A stretch of DNA of 64,000 nt from Azotobacter vinelandii. Its GTDB lineage: Bacteria > Pseudomonadota > Gammaproteobacteria > Pseudomonadales > Pseudomonadaceae. The stretch is taken from the NCBI RefSeq assembly GCF_001571105.1, contig NZ_BCTD01000005.1. The stretch is one strand, 5' to 3'. Of this stretch, positions 48,574-57,890 are shown in pieces. The notes below the pieces were generated by a model, which searched no databases, was not told the DNA's origin, and saw nothing but the letters and a program-made list of their open reading frames with translations. Numbering within the stretch: the first letter of the stretch is position 1; each line of letters starts with the position of its first letter. A program made the position numbers and the translations under genes.

Positions 48574-48574
48574 A

Positions 48575-49399
48575 ATGGAACTCGATCTCTGGACTCAAAG
48601 CCTGGTTGCTGTGATGAAGGCACTTTGGTTCAAGGTAACCAGCTTCATTCCCAATCTGTTCGTCGCCCTGATCGTGGTACTGCTGGGCTTCGTCGTGGCC
48701 AGGCTGCTCGATACGTTGCTTTCCAAACTGCTGGCGAAGGTGGGGTTGGATCGTCTGATGTCGGGTATCGGGCTGACCCGGCTGCTGGTCCGCGTTGGCA
48801 TTCAGGTACCTGTTTCGACCCTGGTCGGCAAGATCGTTTACTGGTTCGTGTTGCTCGTATTCATGGTCTCGGCTGCCGAATCCCTAGGGCTGGCCCGCGT
48901 TTCCGCAACCCTGGACGTGCTGGCGCTCTATCTGCCCAAGGTCTTCGGGGCGGCGTTGATCCTGCTCGCCGGGCTGCTGCTGGCGCAATTGGTCAATGGC
49001 CTGGTTCGTGGGGCGGCCGAAGGCGTGGGGCTCGATTACGCCAGCGGACTAGGGCGTGTCGTTCAGGGGCTGGTGATCATCATCAGCATTTCCGTGGCGA
49101 TCGGGCAACTGGAGATCAAGACGGATCTGCTCAATACGGTCGTGGCCATCGTGCTGATTTCCGCGGGAGTGGCGGTTGCCCTGGCACTGGGCCTAGGCAG
49201 CCGCGAAGTGGCCGGTCAGATCATCGCCGGCATCTATGTCCGCGAACTCTACCGGGTAGGGCAGGCAATCAGGATCGGCGACCTCGAAGGGCGCATCGAA
49301 GAGATCGGTACGGTCAAGACGGTTTTGCTGACCACCGAGGGCGAGTTGGTCTCGTTGGCCAACCGTTCCCTGCTGGATGAACACGTTAGCACCCGTTAA
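48575..49399 (+). CDS. cmpX: CmpX, MscS-like membrane protein
   Basis: This is a 274-residue inner membrane protein of the small MscS-related (TM_helix) type. Four to five hydrophobic helices are visible (LFVALIVVLLGFVVARLL; KIVYWFVLLVFMVSAAESLG; VFGAALILLAGLLLAQLVNG; VVQGLVIIISISVAIG; VVAIVLISAGVAVALALGLG). A short C-terminal soluble part follows (IRIGDLEGRIEEIGTVKTVL), which resembles the MscS beta domain. It is linked in pseudomonads to SigX activity and cell-envelope homeostasis. It is coupled to crfX by a one-base gap. Confidence 0.88.
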   Translation: MELDLWTQSLVAVMKALWFKVTSFIPNLFVALIVVLLGFVVARLLDTLLSKLLAKVGLDRLMSGIGLTRLLVRVGIQVPVSTLVGKIVYWFVLLVFMVSAAESLGLARVSATLDVLALYLPKVFGAALILLAGLLLAQLVNGLVRGAAEGVGLDYASGLGRVVQGLVIIISISVAIGQLEIKTDLLNTVVAIVLISAGVAVALALGLGSREVAGQIIAGIYVRELYRVGQAIRIGDLEGRIEEIGTVKTVLLTTEGELVSLANRSLLDEHVSTR

Positions 49400-49485
49400 G
49401 GCGAAGATCTGGTAATCTATGTCGCCAATTCGAACCCGAGGTCTGGGCTTTGGCGGCCGTGACCCGACTGCCAGCCTTTCTTGTC

Positions 49486-50076
49486 TTGAACACAGACCAC
49501 TCACTTCCTTTGCGATACGATCCTAAGGAACTGTCCGACGAGGAACTGGTCGAGCGTGCACATGCCGAGCTTTTTCACATCACCCGCGCTTATGCGGAGC
49601 TGATGCAGCGCTATCAGCGTATATTGTTCAACGTCTGCGCCAGGTACCTGGGTAACGAACGGGACGCCGACGACGTCTGTCAAGAGGTCATGCTCAAGGT
49701 TCTCTATGGTTTGAAGAACTTCGAGGGCAAGTCGAAATTCAAGACTTGGCTTTACAGCATCACATACAACGAATGTATTACTCAATACCGAAAAGAACGG
49801 CGAAAACGGCGTCTAATGGATGCCCTGAGTCTCGATCCCCAAGAAGAGGCTTCGGAGGAAAGGGCACCGAAACTGGAAGAGCGAGGTGGCTTGGACCGCT
49901 GGTTGGTGCATGTCAATCCGATCGACCGGGAGATTTTGGTGTTGCGCTTTGTCGCGGAGCTGGAGTTCCAGGAAATCGCCGACATTATGGATATGGGGCT
50001 CAGTGCCACTAAAATGCGCTACAAGCGTGCTTTAGACCGGCTACGGGAAAAATTTTCAGGGCTTGCTGAACCTTAG
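49486..50076 (+). CDS. sigX: ECF sigma factor SigX
   Basis: This is a 196-residue extracytoplasmic-function sigma factor. Region 2 contains RYQRILFNVCARYLGNERDA and LKNFEGKSKFKTWLYSITYN; region 4 contains REILVLRFVAELEFQEIADI and LSATKMRYKRALDRLRE. It directs genes for membrane fluidity and oprF. TTG 49486 is preferred because it gives the 196-residue length I recall for P. aeruginosa SigX and matches its N-terminus (MN....RYDPxELSDEEL). The frame opens at another TTG (49450), GTG 49459 and TTG 49510 are alternatives, and none has a good ribosome binding site. No dedicated anti-sigma gene follows; cmpX precedes. Confidence 0.93.
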   Translation: MNTDHSLPLRYDPKELSDEELVERAHAELFHITRAYAELMQRYQRILFNVCARYLGNERDADDVCQEVMLKVLYGLKNFEGKSKFKTWLYSITYNECITQYRKERRKRRLMDALSLDPQEEASEERAPKLEERGGLDRWLVHVNPIDREILVLRFVAELEFQEIADIMDMGLSATKMRYKRALDRLREKFSGLAEP

Positions 50077-50077
50077 C

Positions 50078-50106
50078 TTGACAGCTAGCCTCTTAACGAA
50101 TAGCGA
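50078..50106 (+). promoter_or_regulatory. Candidate oprF promoter
   Basis: A perfect TTGACA -35 begins right after the sigX stop, with TAGCGA 17 bases later as a weak -10. A SigX-type promoter is expected in the same 110-base gap, but I could not identify it confidently. Confidence 0.4.
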
Positions 50107-50186
50107 TCTCAGCCATTATTATGTGGTTGAAAAACAAGTTTGAGATTGTCTTACCGTCACATACCACGCACGATGGGGAAATACGG

Positions 50187-51242
50187 ATGAAACTGAAAAA
50201 CACCTTGGGCGCCATTATTGGCTCGATGGTCGCCGCATCTTCGATCAGCGCGCTGGCTCAGGGCCAGGGCGCAGTTGAGGTGGAAGCTTTCGCCAAGCAC
50301 TGGTTCAGCGATGAGAGTTCGCGCGACTTCGAAAACGATGAAGCCGAACTCTATGGTGCATCGATCGGTTATTTTTTGACCGATGATGTGGAGCTGGTCT
50401 TGTCGCATGGCGTTTACAGGGACGTCACTACCGATGAGCCGATTGGCGACGGCGGGCACAAGGACATCAAGGGTGAACTGACCTCCATCGATGCCCTCTA
50501 TCACTTCGGCGAGCCCGGCGCAGGCCTTCGTCCCTACGTTTCCGGCGGCTTCGCCCACCAGAGCATCGGCCAGGCCCGTGGCGGCCGTAACAACAGCACC
50601 CTGGCCAACGTCGGCGCCGGTCTGAAGTACTACTTCACCGACATGCTTTACGCCCGGGCCGGTCTCGAAGGCATGTACAACTTCGACGATGATCAGACCG
50701 ACTGGCAGGCTGGCGTGGGTATCGGTCTGAACTTCGGTGGCAGCGGCGGGAAGCAGCAACCCGTTGCGGAGCCGGTTGCCGAGGTCTGTGCCGACGTCGA
50801 CAACGATGGCGTCTGCGACAATGTCGACCGCTGCCCGGATACTCCCGCCAACACCACCGTGAATGCCGAGGGCTGCACCGCCGTCGCCGAGGTGGTGCGT
50901 GTCGAGCTGGACGTCAAGTTCGACTTCGACAAGGCGCAGGTCAAGGAAGAAAGCTATGCCGACATCAAGAACCTGGCCGACTTCATGAAGCAGTATCCGC
51001 AGACCAACACTACCGTGGAAGGTCACACCGACTCCGTCGGTACGGATGCCTACAACCAGAAGCTGTCCGAGCGCCGTGCCAATGCGGTGCGTGATGTTCT
51101 GGTCAACGAGTATGGCGTGCAAGGCAGCCGCGTAGATTCCGTCGGTTACGGCGAATCCCGTCCGGTGGCCGACAACGCTACCGAGTCCGGTCGCGCTATC
51201 AACCGTCGCGTGGAAGCGGAAGTGGAAGCCCAAGCCCAGTAA
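50187..51242 (+). CDS. oprF: Major outer membrane porin OprF
   Basis: This is a 351-residue OmpA-family porin. The signal peptide (about 1-24, ends ALAQ) is followed by an eight-stranded barrel (about 28-190), a linker with four cysteines and thrombospondin-3-like repeats (DVDNDGVCDNVDRCPDTP), and a peptidoglycan-binding OmpA domain (about 235-345) with VEGHTDSVGTDAYNQKLSER. It gives the outer membrane its general permeability and ties it to the wall. ATG 50187 has GGGGAAATACGG upstream. A strong terminator follows. Confidence 0.95.
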   Translation: MKLKNTLGAIIGSMVAASSISALAQGQGAVEVEAFAKHWFSDESSRDFENDEAELYGASIGYFLTDDVELVLSHGVYRDVTTDEPIGDGGHKDIKGELTSIDALYHFGEPGAGLRPYVSGGFAHQSIGQARGGRNNSTLANVGAGLKYYFTDMLYARAGLEGMYNFDDDQTDWQAGVGIGLNFGGSGGKQQPVAEPVAEVCADVDNDGVCDNVDRCPDTPANTTVNAEGCTAVAEVVRVELDVKFDFDKAQVKEESYADIKNLADFMKQYPQTNTTVEGHTDSVGTDAYNQKLSERRANAVRDVLVNEYGVQGSRVDSVGYGESRPVADNATESGRAINRRVEAEVEAQAQ

Positions 51243-51260
51243 TTGGCAGGTGCTTCAGGA

Positions 51261-51290
51261 AAAACCCGGCTTTGCCGGGTTTTTCTTTTT
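51261..51290 (+). terminator. Intrinsic terminator of oprF
   Basis: AAAACCCGGC, loop TTT, then GCCGGGTTTTTCTTTTT form a stem followed by a long U-run, 20 bases after the oprF stop. Confidence 0.93.
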
Positions 51291-51355
51291 CCAGGGACGG
51301 GCTCGGAGAGTCCGGGCCGGCAGGCTTGGAGCCCCGCCGTTACGAGGAGGAGGGT

Positions 51356-52093
51356 TCAGGCCGTACGGGCCATGAGCTGCGCTTGGGCGACGGCGGCGAC
51401 TTCGCCGATCACCAGAATCGCCGGGCTTCTCAGGCTGAAGGCCGCAGCGTCCCATTGCATGGCGCCGAGGCTGCTGCGGCATTCGCGTTGCTGCGGCAAC
51501 GAGGCGTTTTCGATCATCGCCACCGGCATGTCTGCACGCATGCCGCCTGCCAGCAGGCCATCGCGTATCTCGGCCAGCTTGGCCACGCCCATGTAGACCA
51601 CCAGGGTGGTGCCGCTCCGGGCCAGCGCCTGCCAGTTCAGGCTGCTGTCGTCCTGGGTGTGGGCCGTGACCAGGGTCACGCCACGCGCCACGCCGCGCAG
51701 GGTCAGTGGAATGCCGCATTGGGTGGCGCCGGCCAGGCCCGCCGTGATGCCGTTGACGATTTCCGTGGCGATGCCGTGGCTCGCCAGCCAGTCTGCCTCT
51801 TCGCTGCCACGGCCGAAGATGCAGGGATCGCCGCCCTTCAGGCGCGCCACGCATTTTCCCTGGCGGGCATAGCGCAGCATCAGGCGGTGGATGAAATCCT
51901 GTGGCGTGGAGCGGCAGCCGCCGCGTTTGCCCACGCCGATCACCCGGGCCTGCGGGCAGTGCTCGAGCACCGCCGGATTGACCAGGTCGTCGATCAGCAC
52001 CACCTCCGCCTCGCCCAGGGCACGCACGGCCTTGAGCGTCAGCAATTCGGGATCGCCGGGGCCGGCACCGATCAGCCAGACTTTTGCGCTCAT
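51356..52093 (-). CDS. cobA: Uroporphyrinogen-III C-methyltransferase (SUMT)
   Basis: This is a 245-residue SAM-dependent methyltransferase that makes precorrin-2, the precursor of siroheme (and cobalamin). Family motifs are VWLIGAGPGDPELLTLKAVR at the start, RLKGGDPCIFGRG, and TQCGIPLTLRGVARGVTLVT. It lacks the CysG N-terminal dehydrogenase/ferrochelatase part. Last in the nitrate cluster, it would feed siroheme to NirB. There is a 98-base gap from the nitrate reductase gene. Confidence 0.93.
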   Translation of the reverse strand: MSAKVWLIGAGPGDPELLTLKAVRALGEAEVVLIDDLVNPAVLEHCPQARVIGVGKRGGCRSTPQDFIHRLMLRYARQGKCVARLKGGDPCIFGRGSEEADWLASHGIATEIVNGITAGLAGATQCGIPLTLRGVARGVTLVTAHTQDDSSLNWQALARSGTTLVVYMGVAKLAEIRDGLLAGGMRADMPVAMIENASLPQQRECRSSLGAMQWDAAAFSLRSPAILVIGEVAAVAQAQLMARTA

Positions 52094-52191
52094 GTTCCAC
52101 CTCTATCGCTTTGGAGGATGGGTAACCGCCATGGCGCACCCACCCGGAAGTGTCTGTTCTGGAAAGCGTTGTGCGCTCTTCCGTCCCGGAT

Positions 52192-54897
52192 TCAGCTATT
52201 CGCCGTCATGGGGCGAGCCAGCAGCCGCCTGATTTCCGGTACACAGGAGCCGCAGCCGGTACCGCACCCGAGTTCCTGCTTGAGGCCATCGAGATCGAGG
52301 CCGCGCTCGATACCGGCACGAATCGCCGCCTCGCCGACGTTCATGCAACTGCATACCGTCCTATCCTTGATCGCCCCGTCGCTGCCCAGGGGGCCGCCGA
52401 GCGGAGCGAGCATCCAGCGGCGCAGTTCGGCATCGGTTCGGCCTTCGTTCCACAGCGCCTTGAGCCAGTCGCGTGCGGCGGTTTCGCCGGCCAGGCGCAG
52501 CGCGGTGATGCGCCCGTTCTCGATGCGCACGCGCTTGCCCACGCTGCGGCCAGGGTCGTCGTAGGCCAGTATCGGCCCCTCGTCGAGGCCGAGCAGAACG
52601 TCGATGCGCGCCAGCAGGCCGCTCTCCGGCGGCACGGCGCTGGCGGCCTTGACCAGCAGGGCCGGGCGCTCGCGGCCGGCCAGGGTCAGGCTGGCGTAGG
52701 CGAATCCGTCCAGCAGTGGGCGCAGCTCGGCGAAGCGCTGTTGGACGTCGCCCTCGACCAGGGCGAACAGTTGCCACGGCAGCTCGACCTTCTCCACCTC
52801 GACGCCGGCATGCTTGAGCTCCGGCTGCTTGGATAGCGGGTCGCAGGCCGGCAGGGTCAGCACGTTGGTGCCCAGGCCCTTGAGGAAGCGGTCGCCCCAG
52901 TGCATCGGCAGAAAGGCCTGGCCGGGACGTATGGATTCGTCGGCTTGCACCGGCAGGATCAGGCTGCCGCGGCGGCTGCGCAGCCTGGCCAGGTCGCCGC
53001 CGGCCAGGCGCCGACGGCGCAGTTCGTCCGGATGCAGGCCGAGGACGGCCTCCTCGACGTGACCGAACAGGCGGGCAACGGTACCGGTACGGCTCATGCC
53101 GTGCCACTGGTCGCGCAGACGGCCGGTATTGAGGATCAGGGGATAGCGCGCTTCGCGCCTTTCCTGCGGCGCCCGGTACGGATCGGCATGGAGGTGGGCA
53201 CGGCCGCTGGCGGTGGGGAATACTCCATCGGCATACAAGCGTGGCGTGCCGCGGCTGGCGCCAGTCGGGAAAGGCCATTGCTGGGGACCGAGTTCGTCGA
53301 TCAGGGCGTGGCTCAGACCGGACAGGTCGAGGTCGCGACCGGCGGTCAGTTGTTTGTATTCATCGAACAGCGCGGCCGGGTCGGCGAACTCGAACAGGCT
53401 GGGTCGGCCGGGGCGCAGGTGTTTTTCCAGGCGACGGGCGAAGTCGCAGACGATCGCCCAGTCCGCCCGCGCCTCGCCCGGTGCCGGCACGGCCCGGCGC
53501 ACATGGCTGAGGCGCCGTTCGGAGTTGGTCACCATGCCTTCCTTTTCGCCCCAGCCCGCGGCGGGCAGCAACAGGTCGGCGTAGCGACAGGTCTCGGTGG
53601 TGGCGTAGGCCTCCTGCACCACCACGAACGGGCAGGCGGCAAGGGCCTCGTGGATCTTCTGCTGGTCAGGCAGCGACTGCGCCGGGTTGGTGCAGGCGAT
53701 CCACAAGGCCTTGATGCGGCCGATGCGCACGGCCTCGAACAGCTCGATGGCGGTCAGGCCGGTGCTTTCCGGCAGAGCGTCGATGCGCCAGTAGTCGGCG
53801 ACTTCGGCACGGTGCCCGGCATTGCCGGCTTCGCGGTGACCGGGCAGCAGGTTGGCCAGGCTGCCGGTCTCGCGGCCGCCCATGGCGTTGGGCTGGCCGG
53901 TCAGCGAGAAGGGGCCGGCGCCGGGCTTGCCGATCTGTCCGGTGGCCAGGTGCAAGTTGATCAGCGCACTGTTCTTGGCGCTACCCGATGTGGACTGGTT
54001 GAGCCCCATGCACCACAGCGACAGGAAGCTGGGCGCCTTGCCGATCAGCTCGGCGCAGGTCTGCAGGCTGCCAACCGAGATGCCGCAGATATCCGCCACC
54101 GCCGCCGGGCTGTAGTCGCGCACCAGTTTCTTCAATTCGTCGAAGCCCTCGGTGTGGGCCTCGATCCAGGCGCGGTCGATCCAGCCTTCCCACAAGAGGA
54201 TGTGCAGAATGCCGTGGAACAGCGCCACATCGGTGCCCGGCAAGATCGCCAGGTGTAGATCAGCCAACTCACAGGTATCGGTGCGTCGCGGATCGACCAC
54301 GATGATCTTCATCTCTGGACGGCGGGCCTTGGCCGCTTCCAGGCGACGGAACAGAACCGGATGGGCGTAGGCCATGTTGCTGCCGGCGATCAGCAGGCAA
54401 TGGCTCTGCTCGACGTCCTCGTAGGAGCAGGGCGGGGCATCGGCGCCCAGGCTGCGCTTGTAGCCGACCACCGCCGAGGACATGCACAGCCGCGAGTTGC
54501 TGTCGATGTTGTTGGTGCCGACCAGCGCGCGCGCCAGCTTGTTGAAGGCGTAGTAGTCTTCGGTCAGGAGTTGCCCGGAGATATAGAAGGCCACGCTGTC
54601 CGGGCCGTGCTCGCGGATGGTTTCGGCGAAAACCGCAGCCGCGTGATCCAGCGCATTGTCCCAGTCGGTACGGTCACGGGGCAGCGCCTTGCCCGAGCGC
54701 AGTTCGGGATGGAGCGCGCGGGCGGCCAGATCGCCGGTCAGGTGCAGGGTCGAGCCCTTGCTGCACAGGCGGCCGTGATTGGCCGGATGTGCCGGGTCGC
54801 CGGCGACGCCGGTGATCTGTTCGCCGTCGTGCTCGATCAGCACGCCGCAGCCGACGCCGCAGTAACAGCAGGTGGAGGCGGTGGTCTGGTGGGCCAT
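52192..54897 (-). CDS. nasC: Assimilatory nitrate reductase catalytic subunit
   Basis: This is a 901-residue cytoplasmic molybdopterin oxidoreductase reducing nitrate to nitrite. The N-terminal 4Fe-4S site is CCYCGVGC with RLCSKG. The bis-MGD binding core includes NIDSNSRLCMSSAVVGYKRS and GLNQSTSGSAKNSALINLHL. The C-terminal end is a BFD-like 2Fe-2S domain (VCSCMNVGEAAIRAGIERGL; CGTGCGSCVPEIRRLL), as in Klebsiella-type NasA. No Tat signal is present. The gene name follows pseudomonad usage as I recall it (nasB/nasA elsewhere). It lies between nirD and cobA on the same strand. Confidence 0.93.
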   Translation of the reverse strand: MAHQTTASTCCYCGVGCGVLIEHDGEQITGVAGDPAHPANHGRLCSKGSTLHLTGDLAARALHPELRSGKALPRDRTDWDNALDHAAAVFAETIREHGPDSVAFYISGQLLTEDYYAFNKLARALVGTNNIDSNSRLCMSSAVVGYKRSLGADAPPCSYEDVEQSHCLLIAGSNMAYAHPVLFRRLEAAKARRPEMKIIVVDPRRTDTCELADLHLAILPGTDVALFHGILHILLWEGWIDRAWIEAHTEGFDELKKLVRDYSPAAVADICGISVGSLQTCAELIGKAPSFLSLWCMGLNQSTSGSAKNSALINLHLATGQIGKPGAGPFSLTGQPNAMGGRETGSLANLLPGHREAGNAGHRAEVADYWRIDALPESTGLTAIELFEAVRIGRIKALWIACTNPAQSLPDQQKIHEALAACPFVVVQEAYATTETCRYADLLLPAAGWGEKEGMVTNSERRLSHVRRAVPAPGEARADWAIVCDFARRLEKHLRPGRPSLFEFADPAALFDEYKQLTAGRDLDLSGLSHALIDELGPQQWPFPTGASRGTPRLYADGVFPTASGRAHLHADPYRAPQERREARYPLILNTGRLRDQWHGMSRTGTVARLFGHVEEAVLGLHPDELRRRRLAGGDLARLRSRRGSLILPVQADESIRPGQAFLPMHWGDRFLKGLGTNVLTLPACDPLSKQPELKHAGVEVEKVELPWQLFALVEGDVQQRFAELRPLLDGFAYASLTLAGRERPALLVKAASAVPPESGLLARIDVLLGLDEGPILAYDDPGRSVGKRVRIENGRITALRLAGETAARDWLKALWNEGRTDAELRRWMLAPLGGPLGSDGAIKDRTVCSCMNVGEAAIRAGIERGLDLDGLKQELGCGTGCGSCVPEIRRLLARPMTANS

Positions 54898-54917
54898 GGT
54901 CGTTTCTCCGTCGGCAC

Positions 54918-54968
54918 GAGCGGATTCATCCGCGATGGCGTGGGGGGCGCGAATGAACTCGCTCCTGC
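54918..54968. repeat. REP-type inverted pair between nirD and the nitrate reductase gene
   Basis: GAGCGGATTCATCCGCGATG and, on the opposite strand, GCAGGAGCGAGTTCATTCGC form two head-to-head half-units in the 76-base spacer. The same family is found at 292-352 and 55336-55392. Confidence 0.7.
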
Positions 54969-54973
54969 GGGGT

Positions 54974-55300
54974 TCAGGCGCAGTCCTTCAGGGATTTCAG
55001 GGCCAGCAGTACGCGCCCGCCCTCGATCTTGACCGGATACTTGTGCGAGCAGCCGACATCCGGTTCCAGCGCCTCGCCGCTTTCCAGATCGATCTGCCAG
55101 TTGTGCAGCGGGCAGGCCACGCGCTTGCCGTAGATCAGTCCCTGCGACAGCGGACCGCCTTTGTGCGGGCAACGGTCGTCGAGAGCGAAAACCTCGTCGC
55201 GGGCGGTACGGAAGATGGCGATGTCGCCCCTGGGGCCGGCGACGATGCGCGCGCCGAGCACGTTGATCTCGTCCAGGGCACAGATATCCAGCCAGTTCAT
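54974..55300 (-). CDS. nirD: Assimilatory nitrite reductase small subunit (Rieske type)
   Basis: This is a 108-residue Rieske-like 2Fe-2S subunit of NADH-dependent nitrite reductase. Cluster ligands are CPHKGG and CPLHNWQ (CxH...CxxH), so unlike E. coli NirD it keeps both cysteine/histidine pairs. It pairs with NirB, encoded upstream after a 109-base gap that contains a REP pair. Confidence 0.92.
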   Translation of the reverse strand: MNWLDICALDEINVLGARIVAGPRGDIAIFRTARDEVFALDDRCPHKGGPLSQGLIYGKRVACPLHNWQIDLESGEALEPDVGCSHKYPVKIEGGRVLLALKSLKDCA

Positions 55301-55335
55301 CGATATTCCTCGCTCAATACGTTGCGGATTGGTTG

Positions 55336-55392
55336 CAGGAGCGAATTCATCCGCGACGGACGTCGTGCCGATTGCGGATGGAGCCGCTCCTG
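55336..55392. repeat. REP-type inverted pair between nirB and nirD
   Basis: GCAGGAGCGAATTCATCCGC on the plus strand and a matching AGCAGGAGCGGCTCCATCCG unit on the minus strand occupy most of the nirB-nirD spacer. Two spacers of one operon therefore carry REP pairs. Confidence 0.7.
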
Positions 55393-55409
55393 CTGGCGGA
55401 CAAGGTCGA

Positions 55410-57860
55410 TCAGGCGGTTTCCGTTTCCCTGACCGGGATACGTTCGAATTCCTTCTTCAGGGCCGGGTTGCCGATCTGCTGCTGCCACGGGTCCTGCTCG
55501 AAGGACAGGGCGAACAGCAGGCGCTGGTGCAGGGCCTTGCGCCGTTCCCCGTCCTCCAGCACCGCCTGCCTGATGTGCTCCAGGCCGACGCGGTGCAGGT
55601 AGTGCACGGTGCGCTCCAGATAGAAGGCTTCCTCGCGATAGAGCTGGAGGAAGGCCAGGCTGTACTCCATGACTTCCCCGGCGCTCCCGACCTTGACGAA
55701 GAACTCGCCGGCCTCGGTCTTGATGCCGCCGTTGCCGCCGATGTAGATCTCCCAGCCCGAATCCACGCCGATGACGCCGACATCCTTGATGCCCGACTCG
55801 GCGCAGTTGCGCGGGCAGCCGGAAACCGCCAGCTTGACCTTGTGCGGCGACCACATGCCGAACAGCGCATGCTCGAGGTCGATACCCATCTGCGTCGAAT
55901 TCTGGGTGCCGAAGCGGCAGAATTCGCTGCCGACGCAGGTCTTCACGGTGCGGATGGATTTGCCGTAGGCATGGCCGGAAGGCATGCCCAGCTCGCGCCA
56001 CACGTTCGGCAGGTCTTCCTTCTTCACGCCGAGCAGGTCGATGCGCTGGCCGCCGGTGACCTTGACCATCGGCACCTTGTACTTCTCGGCCACGTCGGCG
56101 ATGCGCCGCAGCTCGGCGGGGCTGGTCACGCCGCCCCACATGCGCGGCACCACCGAGTAGGTGCCGTCCTTCTGGATGTTGGCGTGGGCACGCTCGTTGA
56201 TCAGGCGCGACTGCGGATCGTCCTTGGCCTCGCCCGGCCAGGTGGAGATCAGGTAGTAGTTCAGCGCCGGGCGGCAGGTGGCGCAGCCATCGGGGCTGCG
56301 CCATTCCATGGCCTTCATGGCCTCGCCCATGCCGGTCAGACGCTGTTCGCGGATCGCCTGGCGTACCTGGCCGTGGTTGAGGTCGGTGCAGCCGCACACC
56401 GGCTTCTCGCTCTTGGGTTTGACGTCCGCGGCGCCGCCGACGGTGTTGATCAGAATCTGTTCGACCAGCCTGGCGCAGGAGCCGCAGGAACTGGCGGCCT
56501 TGGTGTGCTTCTTCACCTCGTCCACGGAAAGCAGACCATTTTCCCGGATCGCCTTGACGATGGTGCCCTTGCACACACCGTTGCAGCCGCAGACCTCCAT
56601 CTCGTCGCTCATCGCCATGGCCTTGTCCTGGCCCTGATGGCCGGCGTCGCCGATGGCGTTTTCGCCGAACATCAGGAGGTCGCGGATTTCGGCGACATTG
56701 TGCTGCTCGCGGATCTGCCGGAAGTACCAGCCGCCGTCGGCGGTGTCGCCGTACAGGCAGGCGCCGACCAGCACGTCGTCCTTGACCACCAGCTTCTTGT
56801 AGACGCCGCCGATGGGGTCGGAAAGGGTGATGGTCTCGGTGCCTTCCCCGCCCATGAAGTCGCCGGCGGAAAACAGGTCGATGCCGGTGACCTTGAGCTT
56901 GGTGGAGGTCACCGAGCCTTCGTAGCGGGCGTTGCCGAGTCGGGCCAGATGGTCGGCGCAGACCCGGGCCTGCTCGAACAGCGGGGCCACCAGGCCGTAG
57001 GCGATGCCGCGGTGATTGGCGCATTCGCCGACGGCGTAGATGGCCGGATCGGCGGTCCGCAGGTAGTCGTCGACCCGGATGCCGCGATCGCAGGCCAGGC
57101 CCGCGCGTTCGGCCAGTTCGACGTTGGGACGGATGCCGGCGGCCATCACCACCAGATCGGCGGGGCATTCTTCGCCGTCGCTGAAATGCGCGCTGGCCAC
57201 CCGGCCCTGGCCATCGTCGAGCAGGGCGGCGGTGTTGGTGTTCAGGCGGAACTTGATGCCGCGTGCCTCCAGGGCGTTCTGCAGCAGTTTGCCGGCGGTC
57301 CTGTCGAGCTGGCGATCGAGCAGCCAGTCGCCGAGGTGTACCACGGTCACCTCCATGCCGCGCAGCCTGAGGCCGTTGGCCGCTTCCAGGCCGAGCAGGC
57401 CGCCACCGATCACCAGCGCGTGACGGTGGGAGCGGGCGGTTTCCATCATCGCCCGGGTATCGGCGATGTCGCGGTAGCCGATCACGCCCTGCAGATCCTT
57501 GCCGGGGATCGGCAGGATGAAAGGGCTGGAACCGGTGGCGACGAGCAGGCGGTCGTATTCGGCCTGGCTGCCGTCGGAGGCCGTGACCCGGCGATTCTCG
57601 CGGTCGATGTCGACCACCTTGCAGCCGAGGCGCAGGTCGATGCCGTTGTCCCGGTACCAGTCCAGGTCGTTGAGAACGATTTCTTCGAAGGTCTGTTCGC
57701 CGGCCAGCACCGGAGAGAGCAGGATGCGGTTGTAGTTCGGGTGCGGTTCGGCGCCGAACACCGCGATCTCGTAGAGGTCCGGGGCGAGCTTGAGCAGTTC
57801 TTCCAGGGTGCGGACCCCGGCCATGCCGTTGCCGATCATCACCAGCTTGAGTTTTTCCAT
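55410..57860 (-). CDS. nirB: NAD(P)H-dependent assimilatory nitrite reductase large subunit
   Basis: This is an 816-residue flavo/siroheme enzyme reducing nitrite to ammonium. Domains in order are the FAD/NAD-binding reductase (KLKLVMIGNGMAGVRTLEEL; VIGGGLLGLEAANGLR), two BFD-type cysteine clusters (VCGCNGVCKG, SSCGSCARL; PVCGCTDLN, DGCATCRP), and the sulfite/nitrite reductase domain with siroheme/4Fe-4S ligands (CVGSEFCRFG; SGCPRNCAESG). Its 136-base leader holds a sigma-54 promoter, ANTAR-type hairpins and an attenuator, so expression should need both nitrogen limitation and nitrate/nitrite. Confidence 0.94.
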   Translation of the reverse strand: MEKLKLVMIGNGMAGVRTLEELLKLAPDLYEIAVFGAEPHPNYNRILLSPVLAGEQTFEEIVLNDLDWYRDNGIDLRLGCKVVDIDRENRRVTASDGSQAEYDRLLVATGSSPFILPIPGKDLQGVIGYRDIADTRAMMETARSHRHALVIGGGLLGLEAANGLRLRGMEVTVVHLGDWLLDRQLDRTAGKLLQNALEARGIKFRLNTNTAALLDDGQGRVASAHFSDGEECPADLVVMAAGIRPNVELAERAGLACDRGIRVDDYLRTADPAIYAVGECANHRGIAYGLVAPLFEQARVCADHLARLGNARYEGSVTSTKLKVTGIDLFSAGDFMGGEGTETITLSDPIGGVYKKLVVKDDVLVGACLYGDTADGGWYFRQIREQHNVAEIRDLLMFGENAIGDAGHQGQDKAMAMSDEMEVCGCNGVCKGTIVKAIRENGLLSVDEVKKHTKAASSCGSCARLVEQILINTVGGAADVKPKSEKPVCGCTDLNHGQVRQAIREQRLTGMGEAMKAMEWRSPDGCATCRPALNYYLISTWPGEAKDDPQSRLINERAHANIQKDGTYSVVPRMWGGVTSPAELRRIADVAEKYKVPMVKVTGGQRIDLLGVKKEDLPNVWRELGMPSGHAYGKSIRTVKTCVGSEFCRFGTQNSTQMGIDLEHALFGMWSPHKVKLAVSGCPRNCAESGIKDVGVIGVDSGWEIYIGGNGGIKTEAGEFFVKVGSAGEVMEYSLAFLQLYREEAFYLERTVHYLHRVGLEHIRQAVLEDGERRKALHQRLLFALSFEQDPWQQQIGNPALKKEFERIPVRETETA

Positions 57861-57890
57861 CGCTCTTCTCCGTTACGGAAAGCGGAAAAC

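Noticed and set aside
54918..55392. Possible CRISPR-like repeats in the nitrate operon
   Set aside because: The units are inverted, unevenly spaced and match the REP family; there are no regular spacers or cas genes.
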